64,000 bases of DNA from Methylobacterium sp. DB0501 (lineage in GTDB: Bacteria > Pseudomonadota > Alphaproteobacteria > Rhizobiales > Beijerinckiaceae): positions 1-64,000 of the forward strand of contig NZ_JAAKGV010000028.1 of the NCBI RefSeq assembly GCF_011043735.1, written 5' to 3'. Both the position numbers and the translations under genes were made by a program. How positions within the stretch are numbered: the stretch's first letter is position 1; every line of letters begins with the position of its first letter. Below, piece by piece: positions 24,939 to 33,324 of this stretch. The notes beneath the pieces are model-generated. The model had not been told where the DNA came from, did not search any database, and saw nothing but the letters and a program-made list of their open reading frames with translations.

Positions 24939-25028
24939 GCTGCCCCGACGGGGCAGCGGGCCTTCCGTTTCAGGTGCCATGACAAGCGGAGCCTGTTCGA
25001 CGCAACGTCGGACGGGCTCCGGCTGTTT
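24939..25028 (+). terminator. Double hairpin terminator of second mucR gene
   Basis: GCTGCCCC-GAC-GGGGCAGC at 24939-24957 is an 8-bp perfect stem. A 15-bp stem with two G-U pairs follows: GGAGCCTGTTCGACG (24988-25002) against CGTCGGACGGGCTCC (25006-25020) around CAA, then GGCTGTTTTC. The second is the stronger terminator. Confidence 0.7.
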
Positions 25029-25127
25029 TCGGGCTCTTCCTCCTGTTCAAGACCTCGTCCCGAGGTCGAGAATGGGATGAAGCCTGCGGCGTGGTCGATG
25101 ACGGGACGCACGGGTCCGCGTCGCCCC

Positions 25128-25829
25128 TCACCCTTCGTCAGGATCCCGCGGCGCGGTCGGCGCGAACAGGTCCTCGGGCGGATCGACGATGATCCGGCGG
25201 GCCGCGACGTCGATCTCCGGCACGAAGGCCTTGGTGAAGGGCAGGAGGGCCGGGGTGCCGCCGGAGGCCGGCGCGATCTCCAGGAGGTCGCCGCCGCCGT
25301 AATTCGGCACCGCCCGTACGGTGCCGACGGGGGCGCCGCTGCGATCGACGACGCTCAGCCCGACGAGGTCGGCGGCGAAGAACTCGTCCTCCTCCTCCGG
25401 CGCGCCAAGGCGCTCGCGGGCGACGTAGAGGGCGAGCCGGTTCAGGCTCTCGGCCCCGGTCCGGCCGGACACGCCCGCGACGCGGGCGATCAGCATGTCG
25501 CCGGCGCCCGCGGCGGAGCGCAGGGACGCGATCTCGATCACGCGGCCGTCGGCCCCGGTGAGCGGGCCGTAGGACCCGATCGCCGCCGGGTCGGCGGTAT
25601 AGGATTTCAGCCGCACCTCGCCGTTGAGGCCGTGGGGGCGACCGAATTCGCCGAGCAGCACGAAAGCGGGATCGGTGGCGATCCCGGTCTCGGTGCGCGC
25701 GGGCGCTGGGTTGGCGCGAAGCGGCGCGGGCGCGCCCGCGCCCGCGCCCCGGCGCTGATCGGGGCCCCCACGGGCAAGACCCGGAGGGGTCTTGCCGCCT
25801 GGGGGGCGGGCGTCGGGGCGGCGCGCCAC
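25128..25829 (-). CDS. rimM: Ribosome maturation factor RimM
   Basis: Chaperone for 30S assembly that binds S19. 233 residues from a GTG at 25827-25829, 10 bp after rpsP. The RimM core begins at VLLGEFGRPHGLNGEVRLKSYT and includes ADLVGLSVVD and a PRC-barrel C-terminus with PNYGGGDLLEIAP, LLPFTKAFVPEID and PPEDLF. The first 55 residues are a Pro/Ala/Arg-rich extension. No ATG exists in this region, so the start is uncertain; GTG 25661 would give a 177-residue protein of the usual length. trmD and rplS, the usual next genes, are missing here. Confidence 0.85.
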   Translation of the reverse strand: MARRPDARPPGGKTPPGLARGGPDQRRGAGAGAPAPLRANPAPARTETGIATDPAFVLLGEFGRPHGLNGEVRLKSYTADPAAIGSYGPLTGADGRVIEIASLRSAAGAGDMLIARVAGVSGRTGAESLNRLALYVARERLGAPEEEDEFFAADLVGLSVVDRSGAPVGTVRAVPNYGGGDLLEIAPASGGTPALLPFTKAFVPEIDVAARRIIVDPPEDLFAPTAPRDPDEG

Positions 25830-25839
25830 GGTCTTGGGC

Positions 25840-26199
25840 TTACTCGGCCGAGTCGGCGGCGGCGCCGGCCTTCTCGGCGCGGGCGGCGGCGCGCTCCTTG
25901 GACTTGGTGCCGGGCTCGGCCTTCTGCGGGTTGTTGCGGGTCGGACGCTTGGCGAGGCCGGCGGCGTCGAGGAAGCGCAGGACGCGGTCGGTCGGCTGGG
26001 CGCCCTTGGCAAGCCAGGCCTGGACCTTCTCGGTCTCGAGGATCACGCGGGCCGGATCGTCCTTCGGCTTCATCGGGTCGTAGGCGCCGACCTTCTCGAT
26101 GAAGCGGCCGTCGCGGGGAGCGCGGGCGTCGGCGACGACGATGCGGTAGTAGGGACGCTTCTTGGCGCCGCCGCGGGTCAGGCGAATCTTGAGGGACAT
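25840..26199 (-). CDS. rpsP: 30S ribosomal protein S16
   Basis: 119 residues. The conserved S16 core is MSLKIRLTRGGAKKRPYYRI, then VVADARAPRDGRFIEKVGAYDP and AQPTDRVLRFLDAAGLA. A C-terminal Lys/Ala/Glu extension of about 35 residues is typical of alphaproteobacteria. It lies in the ffh-rpsP-rimM gene order with short gaps. Confidence 0.98.
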   Translation of the reverse strand: MSLKIRLTRGGAKKRPYYRIVVADARAPRDGRFIEKVGAYDPMKPKDDPARVILETEKVQAWLAKGAQPTDRVLRFLDAAGLAKRPTRNNPQKAEPGTKSKERAAARAEKAGAAADSAE

Positions 26200-26275
26200 G
26201 GGTCTCTTCCTGTTGGGGGGTTCGAGGATCGTTCGACGATGCGGGCGGGGGAGGGGCTTCTGGGGCCCATCCCGC

Positions 26276-27907
26276 CTACTTCTTCTTGCCGAAGGGGAGG
26301 CCGCCGAGGCCGGGCAGGCCGGGGAGCTTGGCCCCTAAGCCCGGCAGGCCGGGGGCGGCGGGGGGCGCCTTGGCCGGGCCTGCCGGCGGCTTGCCGGGGC
26401 CGGGGCTCGGCGCCTTGGGACCGCCGAGGCCCGGAGGCATCGGCGGAAGGGTGGTGCCGGGCGGCAGGGCCTTCTGCAGCTCGGCGAGCATCTCGGGGGT
26501 GGGCTGGGGCATGCCGCCGCCCATCATCTTGCCCAGGCCGCCCATGCCCCCCATGCCGCCGCCGCCGAGGCCGAACATGCTGCCGAGCGCCTGGCCGATG
26601 CCGCGCTTGCCCGAGCCCATGGCCTTCATCATGTCGGCCATGGTGCGGTGCATCTTGAGGAGCTTGTTGATCTCCGAGACGTCGACGCCGGCGCCCTTCG
26701 CCACGCGCTTCTTGCGCGAGGCCTTGAGCACGTCGGGATTGCGGCGCTCCTCGGGGGTCATCGACGAGATGATGGCGCGCTGGCGCTTGAACATCTTCTC
26801 GTCGAGGTTGGCGCCCTCGACCTGCTTCTTGATCTGGCCCATGCCGGGCAGCATGCCCATCAGGCCGCCGATGCCGCCCATCTTCTCCATCTGGGCGAGC
26901 TGCATCGACAGGTCGTCGAGGTCGAACTTGCCCTTGCGCATCTTCTCGGCGACGCGAAGGGCCTGTTCCTGGTCGATCGTCTCCGCCGCCTTCTCGACGA
27001 GCGAGACGATGTCGCCCATGCCGAGGATGCGGTTGGCGACGCGGGCCGGATGGAACTCCTCCAGCGCGTCGACCTTCTCGCCGGTGCCGACGAGCTTGAT
27101 CGGCTTGCCGGTGACCGCCCGCATCGACAGCGCCGCGCCGCCGCGGGAATCGCCGTCCATGCGGGTGAGCACGATGCCGGTGACGCCGAGCCGGTCGTCG
27201 AAGGCGCGGGCGGTGTTGACCGCGTCCTGGCCGGTCAGCGCGTCGGCGACGAGCAGCACCTCGTGCGGGTGGGTGGCCGCCTTGACATCGGCGGCCTCCT
27301 GCATCAGCGCCTCGTCGAGGGTGACGCGGCCGGCGGTGTCGAGCATCACCACGTCGAAGCCGCCGAGGCGGGCGGCCTCCATGGCGCGCCTGGCGATCTG
27401 CACCGCCGACTGGCCGGCGACGATCGGCAGCGACTCGACGCCGACCTGCTTGGCGAGAACCGCCAGCTGCTCCATCGCGGCCGGGCGGCGGGTGTCGAGG
27501 GAGGCGAGCAGCACCCGGCGCTTGTCGCGCTGGGTCAGGCGCCGGGCGATCTTGGCCGTGGTGGTGGTCTTGCCCGAGCCCTGGAGGCCGACCATCAGGA
27601 TGCCGACCGGGGCCGGGGCATTGAGGTCGATGATGCCGGCCTCGCCGCCCAGCATCGCCACGAGCTGGTCGTTGACGATCTTCACGACCATCTGGCCGGG
27701 CGTCACCGACTTCAGCACGACCGCGCCGACGGCCTGCTCGCGCACCTTCTCGGTGAAGGAGCGCACGACCTCGAGGGCGACGTCGGCCTCCAGCAGGGCG
27801 CGGCGCACCTCGCGCAGGGCGGCGGTGACGTCGGCCTCGGTCAGGGCGCCGCGGCGGGTCAGCCCGGACAGGATGCCGGAGAGGCGGTCGGAGAGGCCTT
27901 CGAACAT
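26276..27907 (-). CDS. ffh: Signal recognition particle protein Ffh (SRP54)
   Basis: GTPase that binds 4.5S RNA and signal sequences and docks with FtsY. 543 residues against about 450 in E. coli. The NG domain shows GILMVGLQGSGKTTTTAKIA (P-loop near residue 105), DTRRPAAMEQL, DTAGR and TRMDGDSRGGAALS. The Met-rich M domain (about 325-430) includes GMLPGMGQIKKQ and SMTPEERRNP. The last 110 residues are a Gly/Met/Pro-rich low-complexity extension ending FGKKK. The ATG at 27905-27907 is the family start. It lies 76 bp upstream of rpsP. Confidence 0.98.
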   Translation of the reverse strand: MFEGLSDRLSGILSGLTRRGALTEADVTAALREVRRALLEADVALEVVRSFTEKVREQAVGAVVLKSVTPGQMVVKIVNDQLVAMLGGEAGIIDLNAPAPVGILMVGLQGSGKTTTTAKIARRLTQRDKRRVLLASLDTRRPAAMEQLAVLAKQVGVESLPIVAGQSAVQIARRAMEAARLGGFDVVMLDTAGRVTLDEALMQEAADVKAATHPHEVLLVADALTGQDAVNTARAFDDRLGVTGIVLTRMDGDSRGGAALSMRAVTGKPIKLVGTGEKVDALEEFHPARVANRILGMGDIVSLVEKAAETIDQEQALRVAEKMRKGKFDLDDLSMQLAQMEKMGGIGGLMGMLPGMGQIKKQVEGANLDEKMFKRQRAIISSMTPEERRNPDVLKASRKKRVAKGAGVDVSEINKLLKMHRTMADMMKAMGSGKRGIGQALGSMFGLGGGGMGGMGGLGKMMGGGMPQPTPEMLAELQKALPPGTTLPPMPPGLGGPKAPSPGPGKPPAGPAKAPPAAPGLPGLGAKLPGLPGLGGLPFGKKK

Positions 27908-27926
27908 GCGTGTCGTCTCCGGAAGG

Positions 27927-28148
27927 CTACTCGTCCACGCCCGCGGACGCGGCGCGCCGGGACTGGAGGGCGCCCTCGAAGTGGTTCAGCGCCCGCTCGA
28001 ACTTGTCGCGGCAACCGGGATTGCAGAAGCCGACGACCGCGCCGTTGTAGAGCGTCAGCGAGTCGGCCGCGATCGGCTTGCCCGACCAGGGGCAGAGCTC
28101 GTTCACCGCGTCCTCGATGCGCAGTTGCGCGTGGTCGATCCTGGTCAT
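27927..28148 (-). CDS. Small putative zinc-binding protein (TRASH/YHS-like)
   Basis: 73 residues. Cysteines are arranged as CPWSGKPI, then about 20 residues later GFCNPGCRDKFERAL, a treble-clef-like pattern seen in TRASH/YHS-type metal-binding modules; the following HF is also typical. The function is unknown; metal sensing or a protein-interaction role is possible. It lies 19 bp upstream of ffh on the same strand, so probably the same transcript. The upstream gap 28149-28425 holds divergent promoters but nothing I can define. Confidence 0.7.
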   Translation of the reverse strand: MTRIDHAQLRIEDAVNELCPWSGKPIAADSLTLYNGAVVGFCNPGCRDKFERALNHFEGALQSRRAASAGVDE

Positions 28149-28425
28149 CCGGTCTCCTGCGGGCCACCCGTCGGGGCGGCGGGTCGCGAGGATCCGCCCA
28201 ACGCAAGTCGCGCCCGAGGGCGCATCGCGCTATCGGGCGTTGACCTCCGGCCTCACGGGCCGGTCGGCGTCGAGACGAGACCTCGTCTTGAGAGGCCGGG
28301 GCCTACCGGTCCGTGAACGGATTGTCAATGCGCGCCCGGCTCCGCACCCAGGCGCGGCGGAATGTTTACCCGTTCTTAACCATGCGGCGTGTTAACTCGG
28401 GGTCAAGATTCGCAGGAGACGCGGC

Positions 28426-28893
28426 GTGTCCGATCCCGCCTTGAAGACGCAGACCCCCGCCGCCGCACGGCAGCCCTCCGGCCCGCTGCAGGATTGGCTC
28501 GCGACCCTGTCGCGGATCGACGCCGCCGACCAGGCCCGCGCGGCGCCGCGCCGGACGGAGCCGCAAGCCGCCTGGGAGCCGCGCATCGTCGCCCCGGCCG
28601 AGACTCAGCCCCAGCCCCAGATGCAGGCTCAGCCCGAGGCGCCGCTGGCGCCCCGCGCCGAGGACGACGACCTCGCCGCCCTGATGGCCGAGAACATGAT
28701 GCTCAAGGCCCGGCTGCGGCAGGAGCACGGGCGCTACGACGAGTTGCAGGCGTTGCTCGCCGAGGAGCTGCGGGCACTGCGCTCCCACGTGCAGCAGGAG
28801 GTCGACAAGGCCGAGGAATTGCGCGCCGAGCGCGACCTGTGGATGGCCCGAGCCGAAGCCCTGGCGCAGCCGCTGTTCCAGCCGCGGCGCTGA
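28426..28893 (+). CDS. Hypothetical coiled-coil protein
   Basis: 155 residues. The N-terminal half is Pro/Gln/Ala-rich and disordered, with a PQPQMQAQPEAP stretch. The C-terminal half (about 88-150) is a charged amphipathic helix, AENMMLKARLRQEHGRYDEL and on, with heptad spacing, so a coiled coil is likely. No family recognised. The start is GTG 28426 with CAGGAGA upstream. A good terminator follows. Confidence 0.65.
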   Translation: MSDPALKTQTPAAARQPSGPLQDWLATLSRIDAADQARAAPRRTEPQAAWEPRIVAPAETQPQPQMQAQPEAPLAPRAEDDDLAALMAENMMLKARLRQEHGRYDELQALLAEELRALRSHVQQEVDKAEELRAERDLWMARAEALAQPLFQPRR

Positions 28894-28923
28894 GGCGTCC
28901 GCTCCTCATCACGCCGAGACGAC

Positions 28924-28966
28924 GAGGCCCGGCATCGCGGGATCGATGGCCGGGCCTCTTCGTTTG
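28924..28966 (+). terminator. Rho-independent terminator
   Basis: GAGGCCCGGC (28924-28933) and GCCGGGCCTC (28949-28958) form a 10-bp perfect stem followed by TTCGTTTG. It ends the coiled-coil gene transcript, 31 bp after its stop. Confidence 0.75.
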
Positions 28967-29116
28967 ATGCGACGGCTCGGCGTCACGAAGGCTGTCCGCG
29001 GGAAAGCCCGCGCTTCGATTTCCCCGGGTGAGCCCTGCCTCGGCGGGTGAGCGCCCCGCGCCCTCCCGACCCGGGTCCTGCGAAATCCCCCGCGGACCTC
29101 CGGCGATCCGGGTGCC

Positions 29117-32100
29117 TCAAGCCTCGGCCGCGTCGAGAACCTCGCCGTAGATCACCGCCAGGTCCTCCGCCTGGCGGTGCGCGGTCCGGATCGGCGCCGT
29201 ATGGTCGGGCGCCTGCCGGTGGCGGGCCGGGTTCTCGTCGATGAGGCGCAAGGCCGCCAGGAGGCCGGCCTCGTCGGCGACGTCGACGACGTAGCCGTTC
29301 CGGCCTTCGACGACGCAATCGCCCACCGCGCCCCGGTCGGAGGCGACGACCCAGCAGCCGGAAGCGAGCGCCTCCCGGGTCACCAGGCCGTAGCTCTCCG
29401 GCCAGACCGAGGGCGCCAGCAGCACGTCGATGTGGGCGTAGAGGCCGCCGACGCTCGATTGCGGGAACTTGCCGCGGATCGTGACCGGCACGCTGCCCCA
29501 CTCCTCCGTCACCCGCTCGCTCGGATGCATGGCGTGGTCGATCAGGAGCAGGCTCAGATTCGCGAACCGCTCGTTGAGGAGCACGTTGCGGATCAGCCCG
29601 TAGCCCTTGTGGTCGGCCAGCCCGCCGATGAAGCCGAGGCGCACCCGGCCGTCGGGGCTCGCGGTCCGGACGACCTCGGGCAGGCGCGAGACGCCGTTCT
29701 CGACCACCTCGACCTGCGGGAGGCCGACGCTGCGGCACAGCGCGCCGAACGGCTCGGACACGGTCAGCACCCGGGCGGCGCCCTTGAGGCAGCGCAGCAG
29801 CGTCCGGGCACGGGCGTAATCCTCGCCCATGAAGGCATCGAGGGAGGCGCCGCTGAAGTCGTAGGTCTCGACCACGCGGTTGCCGTTGGTTAGGAACTGG
29901 TTCGGCGAGATCCACCAGCCGTCATGCATCGTGATCAGGTAGGGGATCTTGCGCCGGAACGCGGCGGCGACGCAGGTCGTGGTGAACCGCTGGACGCAGT
30001 GGAAGTGGATCAGGTCCGGCTCGATCCGGTCGAGGACGCGCTCGAAGACGCGCGCCATCTCGGGATCCTCGACGAGGCTGTCGATCGCCGGATGGTTGCC
30101 GGCGGTGATGCAGAACACCCGGATGCCGTCCCGGGCGTACCAGTCGAGGGCGTAGGGCACCGGCCCGCCCTCGAGGGTGCAGATCACGTCGATCTGCCAC
30201 TCGGCCCCGAGGATCGTCCGCAGCGAGCGGACGTTGTCGTAGACGACCCGGGTCGCGCCGCCGATCGCCTGGGGCGGGTAGAACACGTTGACGATGACGA
30301 GCTTGCGCCGCGGTGCGAGCTGGCCCGCCATCGTCCGCTCGATGACCCGGCGCAGGCCCTGCGCCTGCCGCTCCAGCCCGTAGGTCTCGAGCATGGCGCG
30401 CTTGGCCGCCGCGCCGATCCGCCGCCGCTCGTCGGCTGAGCGGACCAGGCGATCGAGGGCGACGTAGAACTCCTCGCTCGACGTGCACAGGAAGCCGGTC
30501 TCGCCCTCGACGATGACCTCGCGATGCGTCTGCGTGCTGCTCACGACGGACGGGATGCCGAACATCGCGGCCTCCAGCCACTTGATCTCGCTCTTGCAGT
30601 CGTTGAACGCGTCCGGGACCAGCACCGAGATGTTGATGTCGGCCTCGCGCAGGAGGTCCCAGAAGGCGGAGACGTTGGCGATCGGCCGCGACGCGACGAT
30701 GAGCTCGGCCCAAGGGCGCAGCCGGTCGGAGACCGCGATGTCGCCGACCACCACGACGCGGATCCGCTTGCCGTGGGTCTCGAACAGGCGCGCCAGGGCC
30801 GGCTCGATCAGATGCTCGAAGTCGAGCTTGTGGGCCTTGGTGCCGGAGCCGTAGAAGATCGTGACGACGTCGCCGGGCGCCGTCGCCCGCTCCGGCATCA
30901 TGCTGGCGAGATGCGCGCCGTGCAGCGCGTTAGGCTGGTGGAACACCGTGCCGGTCCGCACCCGGCGCTCCAGGTGTCCGGCGAGGCTCGGCGTCGAGGC
31001 CATGCCGTAGTCGCACAGGGCGGCGGCCTCCGCGAACAGGCTGACGCCGCAGGCCATCGATGCGTGCTGGCGCTCATCGATCAGGCCGACATAGGTGTCG
31101 AGCCCCGGCGGGAAATAATCCGGATCGAACACCAGGTCGTCGATGTCGTAGATTGTCGAGATGCCGAGTTCGGCCGTCTTGGTGATGGCATCGACCACGT
31201 TCGGAAAGGCCGGAACCCGATAGAAGATCGTGTAGTCGATCTTCATGAGGTCGGCCATGTAGGCGTCGTGATCCTTGGTGTAATCGTAGACTGTGACGTT
31301 GTACCCGGCCGCCGCGAGCTGGTCGACCCGCTGGTCGACGCGGTAGAAGCGGCACTGCATCAGGTCGCAATTGGCGTAGAGGGCGACGCGGCGGACCCGG
31401 CCGGCGCTCACCGGGCGCTCCTCGTCGCGGACCAGGGATCGTGCCGCCTCGGTCACGAGGGCGCGGGCGCTGTCGTAGCCCGCCTCCAGGGCGATGTCGG
31501 TGCTCCGCTCCCAGACGTCGTAGAAGGCCTTCTCCTGGATCTCGCGCAGCCGCCGGCGCAGGCCGACGTCGCTCGGGTACTTCCGCACGCCCGCCGCCAT
31601 GGCGCGGCTCGCCGCCTGCGGCTCGCCGAGTTCCAGCAGGCCCTCGGCGAGGTGGCGGAAGGTCCATTCGTTGCCGGCATCGATCGCCACGACGTGGCGC
31701 CGCAGGCTGGTCGCCAGTTCGAGGTTGCCGCCCCGGTGGATCATGTCCGCCCGGTGGTTGAGGGCGCGCGGATGGCCGGGCGCGTGGATCAGCGCGCGGG
31801 CATAGAGCTCGGCAGCCTCGGCGCTCCGCCCCTCCACCGCGCGCGCATCGGCAACGTCGAGAAAGAGAGGGGCGACCGCCGGATCGGCCAGGTCGAGCGT
31901 CCATTCGAGCAGATCCGTCACGACCCGGCTCGGCTTCACCGGGTCCGCACCGTCTGCCGCCTGCCTGACGCGGGCCGTGACGAAATCCTCGACCACCCGC
32001 GGCAGCGAAGCCTTGTGGACGACGTGCGCGAGCACCCGCAGGTTCGGGAAGAGCGGCTCGTCCTCGTCGCTCCTCAACCAGGATTCGTAGCGGTCGCGCC

Positions 32101-32974
32101 GCGTCGGGCCGCACAGGGCGCCGTCGTCGCCGTACTCGGCGCAGAAGAACGCATCGTCGAAGGCGCCGTCGATCGAGATGTCGAACTGCTCGTGCTGTCC
32201 GACCTCACAGAAATGTCGGATGCACTCCGCCCGGTTGAAGAATTTTCCGCTCTTTCGGATGTAGCGGTACTGGTAGAGGTTGTGATCAAAATATTTCGAG
32301 AAATACGGGATGTTGATGTCGTGGAGCCGCACGATCTCGTCTTCATTGAAGAAGATCAGCTGGTCGTCGGACGGTCGCAGCCGCTGCCGGACGGCGACGA
32401 CCGCGTCGGCCGGGGTCAGTCCGTACGGGACCGTGATCCCGTAGAGCTGCGAGATGAAGGTCGGATCGTAGAAGACCGGCGCGTAATTGCGCTTCTCCGC
32501 GCGGCCGTGCTCGATGTAGTGCGTCAGCCGGTCGGACGTCGCGGTGATCGCCTCGGCGATATCGGGATTGCAGGCGAGGTAGCTCGCCAGGTTGAAGCCG
32601 CGGGGAAGGTCGGTCCCGGACGAGACGGCCTGAGACGGGTCGGCATAGGCACGGCCCTCCGCCCGGCCATGCGCGATGTAATGCAGGGCTGCCTGGAAAT
32701 CCCACCGGATCGCGGCCGCGACGTCCGGATTCAGGCGCAGATACGCCCGGGCATCGAAATCCCTCGGCAGTTCGTCGCTCGCCGCCGCCGCCGCCGCGCG
32801 CCCGAGTGCCTCGTTGGCGAACCGGCCCTCGGACCGGCCGTGTTCCTCCCAGTGCCGGACGATCTCCTCGTCGCTGGCGCGGCTCATGTCGTCGTAAAAG
32901 TTCCGGTAGAAGACGATATCGAGCGAGGCGTCTTTCCGACGCATACGGCGCCGCGGTAGCCGGAAAAAATTCAT
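29117..32974 (-). CDS. Giant multidomain glycosyltransferase with two GT4-like modules
   Basis: 1285 residues. Residues 1-300: several modules of the form Y-L-x-x-NPD-I/V-A ... HYI-x-HGRAEGR (near 80-105 and 130-155, with HWEEHGRSEGR near 42), found in large alphaproteobacterial surface-polysaccharide transferases. Residues about 360-470: TPR-like helices (AAELYARALIHAPGHPRALNHRA). Residues about 505-850: first GT-B module (CRFYRVDQRVDQL, STIYDIDDLVFDPDYF, SEIKWLEAAMFGIPSV). Residues about 880-1280: second GT4 module (FYPPQAIGGATRVVYDNVRS, ENGVSRLPE, and PESYGLVTREALASG with the E-x7-E pattern). It probably builds a capsule, LPS or glycan; acceptor unknown. ATG 32974 with GAGGGG upstream. It stands alone. 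Confidence 0.85.
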   Translation of the reverse strand: MNFFRLPRRRMRRKDASLDIVFYRNFYDDMSRASDEEIVRHWEEHGRSEGRFANEALGRAAAAAASDELPRDFDARAYLRLNPDVAAAIRWDFQAALHYIAHGRAEGRAYADPSQAVSSGTDLPRGFNLASYLACNPDIAEAITATSDRLTHYIEHGRAEKRNYAPVFYDPTFISQLYGITVPYGLTPADAVVAVRQRLRPSDDQLIFFNEDEIVRLHDINIPYFSKYFDHNLYQYRYIRKSGKFFNRAECIRHFCEVGQHEQFDISIDGAFDDAFFCAEYGDDGALCGPTRRDRYESWLRSDEDEPLFPNLRVLAHVVHKASLPRVVEDFVTARVRQAADGADPVKPSRVVTDLLEWTLDLADPAVAPLFLDVADARAVEGRSAEAAELYARALIHAPGHPRALNHRADMIHRGGNLELATSLRRHVVAIDAGNEWTFRHLAEGLLELGEPQAASRAMAAGVRKYPSDVGLRRRLREIQEKAFYDVWERSTDIALEAGYDSARALVTEAARSLVRDEERPVSAGRVRRVALYANCDLMQCRFYRVDQRVDQLAAAGYNVTVYDYTKDHDAYMADLMKIDYTIFYRVPAFPNVVDAITKTAELGISTIYDIDDLVFDPDYFPPGLDTYVGLIDERQHASMACGVSLFAEAAALCDYGMASTPSLAGHLERRVRTGTVFHQPNALHGAHLASMMPERATAPGDVVTIFYGSGTKAHKLDFEHLIEPALARLFETHGKRIRVVVVGDIAVSDRLRPWAELIVASRPIANVSAFWDLLREADINISVLVPDAFNDCKSEIKWLEAAMFGIPSVVSSTQTHREVIVEGETGFLCTSSEEFYVALDRLVRSADERRRIGAAAKRAMLETYGLERQAQGLRRVIERTMAGQLAPRRKLVIVNVFYPPQAIGGATRVVYDNVRSLRTILGAEWQIDVICTLEGGPVPYALDWYARDGIRVFCITAGNHPAIDSLVEDPEMARVFERVLDRIEPDLIHFHCVQRFTTTCVAAAFRRKIPYLITMHDGWWISPNQFLTNGNRVVETYDFSGASLDAFMGEDYARARTLLRCLKGAARVLTVSEPFGALCRSVGLPQVEVVENGVSRLPEVVRTASPDGRVRLGFIGGLADHKGYGLIRNVLLNERFANLSLLLIDHAMHPSERVTEEWGSVPVTIRGKFPQSSVGGLYAHIDVLLAPSVWPESYGLVTREALASGCWVVASDRGAVGDCVVEGRNGYVVDVADEAGLLAALRLIDENPARHRQAPDHTAPIRTAHRQAEDLAVIYGEVLDAAEA

Positions 32975-33324
32975 ATCACCCCTCGCCGTTGCCCGCCGCG
33001 CCTTGAAAGATATCGAGAATAGTGTGTCGGATTGATGTTCCGCGACTCAAAAGCACCGACACACCGGCATCCCGACGCGAGGTCGGACAACAATATTTCA
33101 TTGCAAGCGCAAAAACATGGGGATCTACGAGCCGCAACGCGCCAATGTCAAGCCACCGGGGCCGTCCGGGCCCGCCGGCGCCGCGCCGCCAGGAGCCGGC
33201 CACGAGCCCGCGAAGAGGCCGCGAAGAGCCCGCGAGAGCATTTCCCGTCCGGCGCGAAATGCTCTAGAGCGGCGGCATTCTCTCTCGTCGCGCCCCTCTC
33301 TCTCGTAGGGCCCACGTCGTACTC
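32975..33324. promoter_or_regulatory. Intergenic region between the glycosyltransferase and aroC
   Basis: 350 bp without a gene. The part 32995-33125 is AT-richer than average and probably holds the promoter of the glycosyltransferase (minus strand). The part 33126-33324 is GC-rich, with a repeat hairpin at 33235-33265 and pyrimidine-rich CTCTCTC tracts just before aroC. No defined operator was recognised. Confidence 0.4.
33235..33265. repeat. Dispersed inverted repeat (AGAGCATTTC type)
   Basis: AGAGCATTTC (33235-33244) and GAAATGCTCT (33256-33265) are perfect 10-base arms around 11 bases. This arm sequence resembles a short extragenic repeat common in Hyphomicrobiales genomes. It lies 59 bp upstream of aroC. 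Confidence 0.6.

Noticed and set aside
26200..28425. 4.5S RNA gene (ffs) beside ffh
   Set aside because: The gaps here are too short or lack the conserved GGAA tetraloop hairpin.
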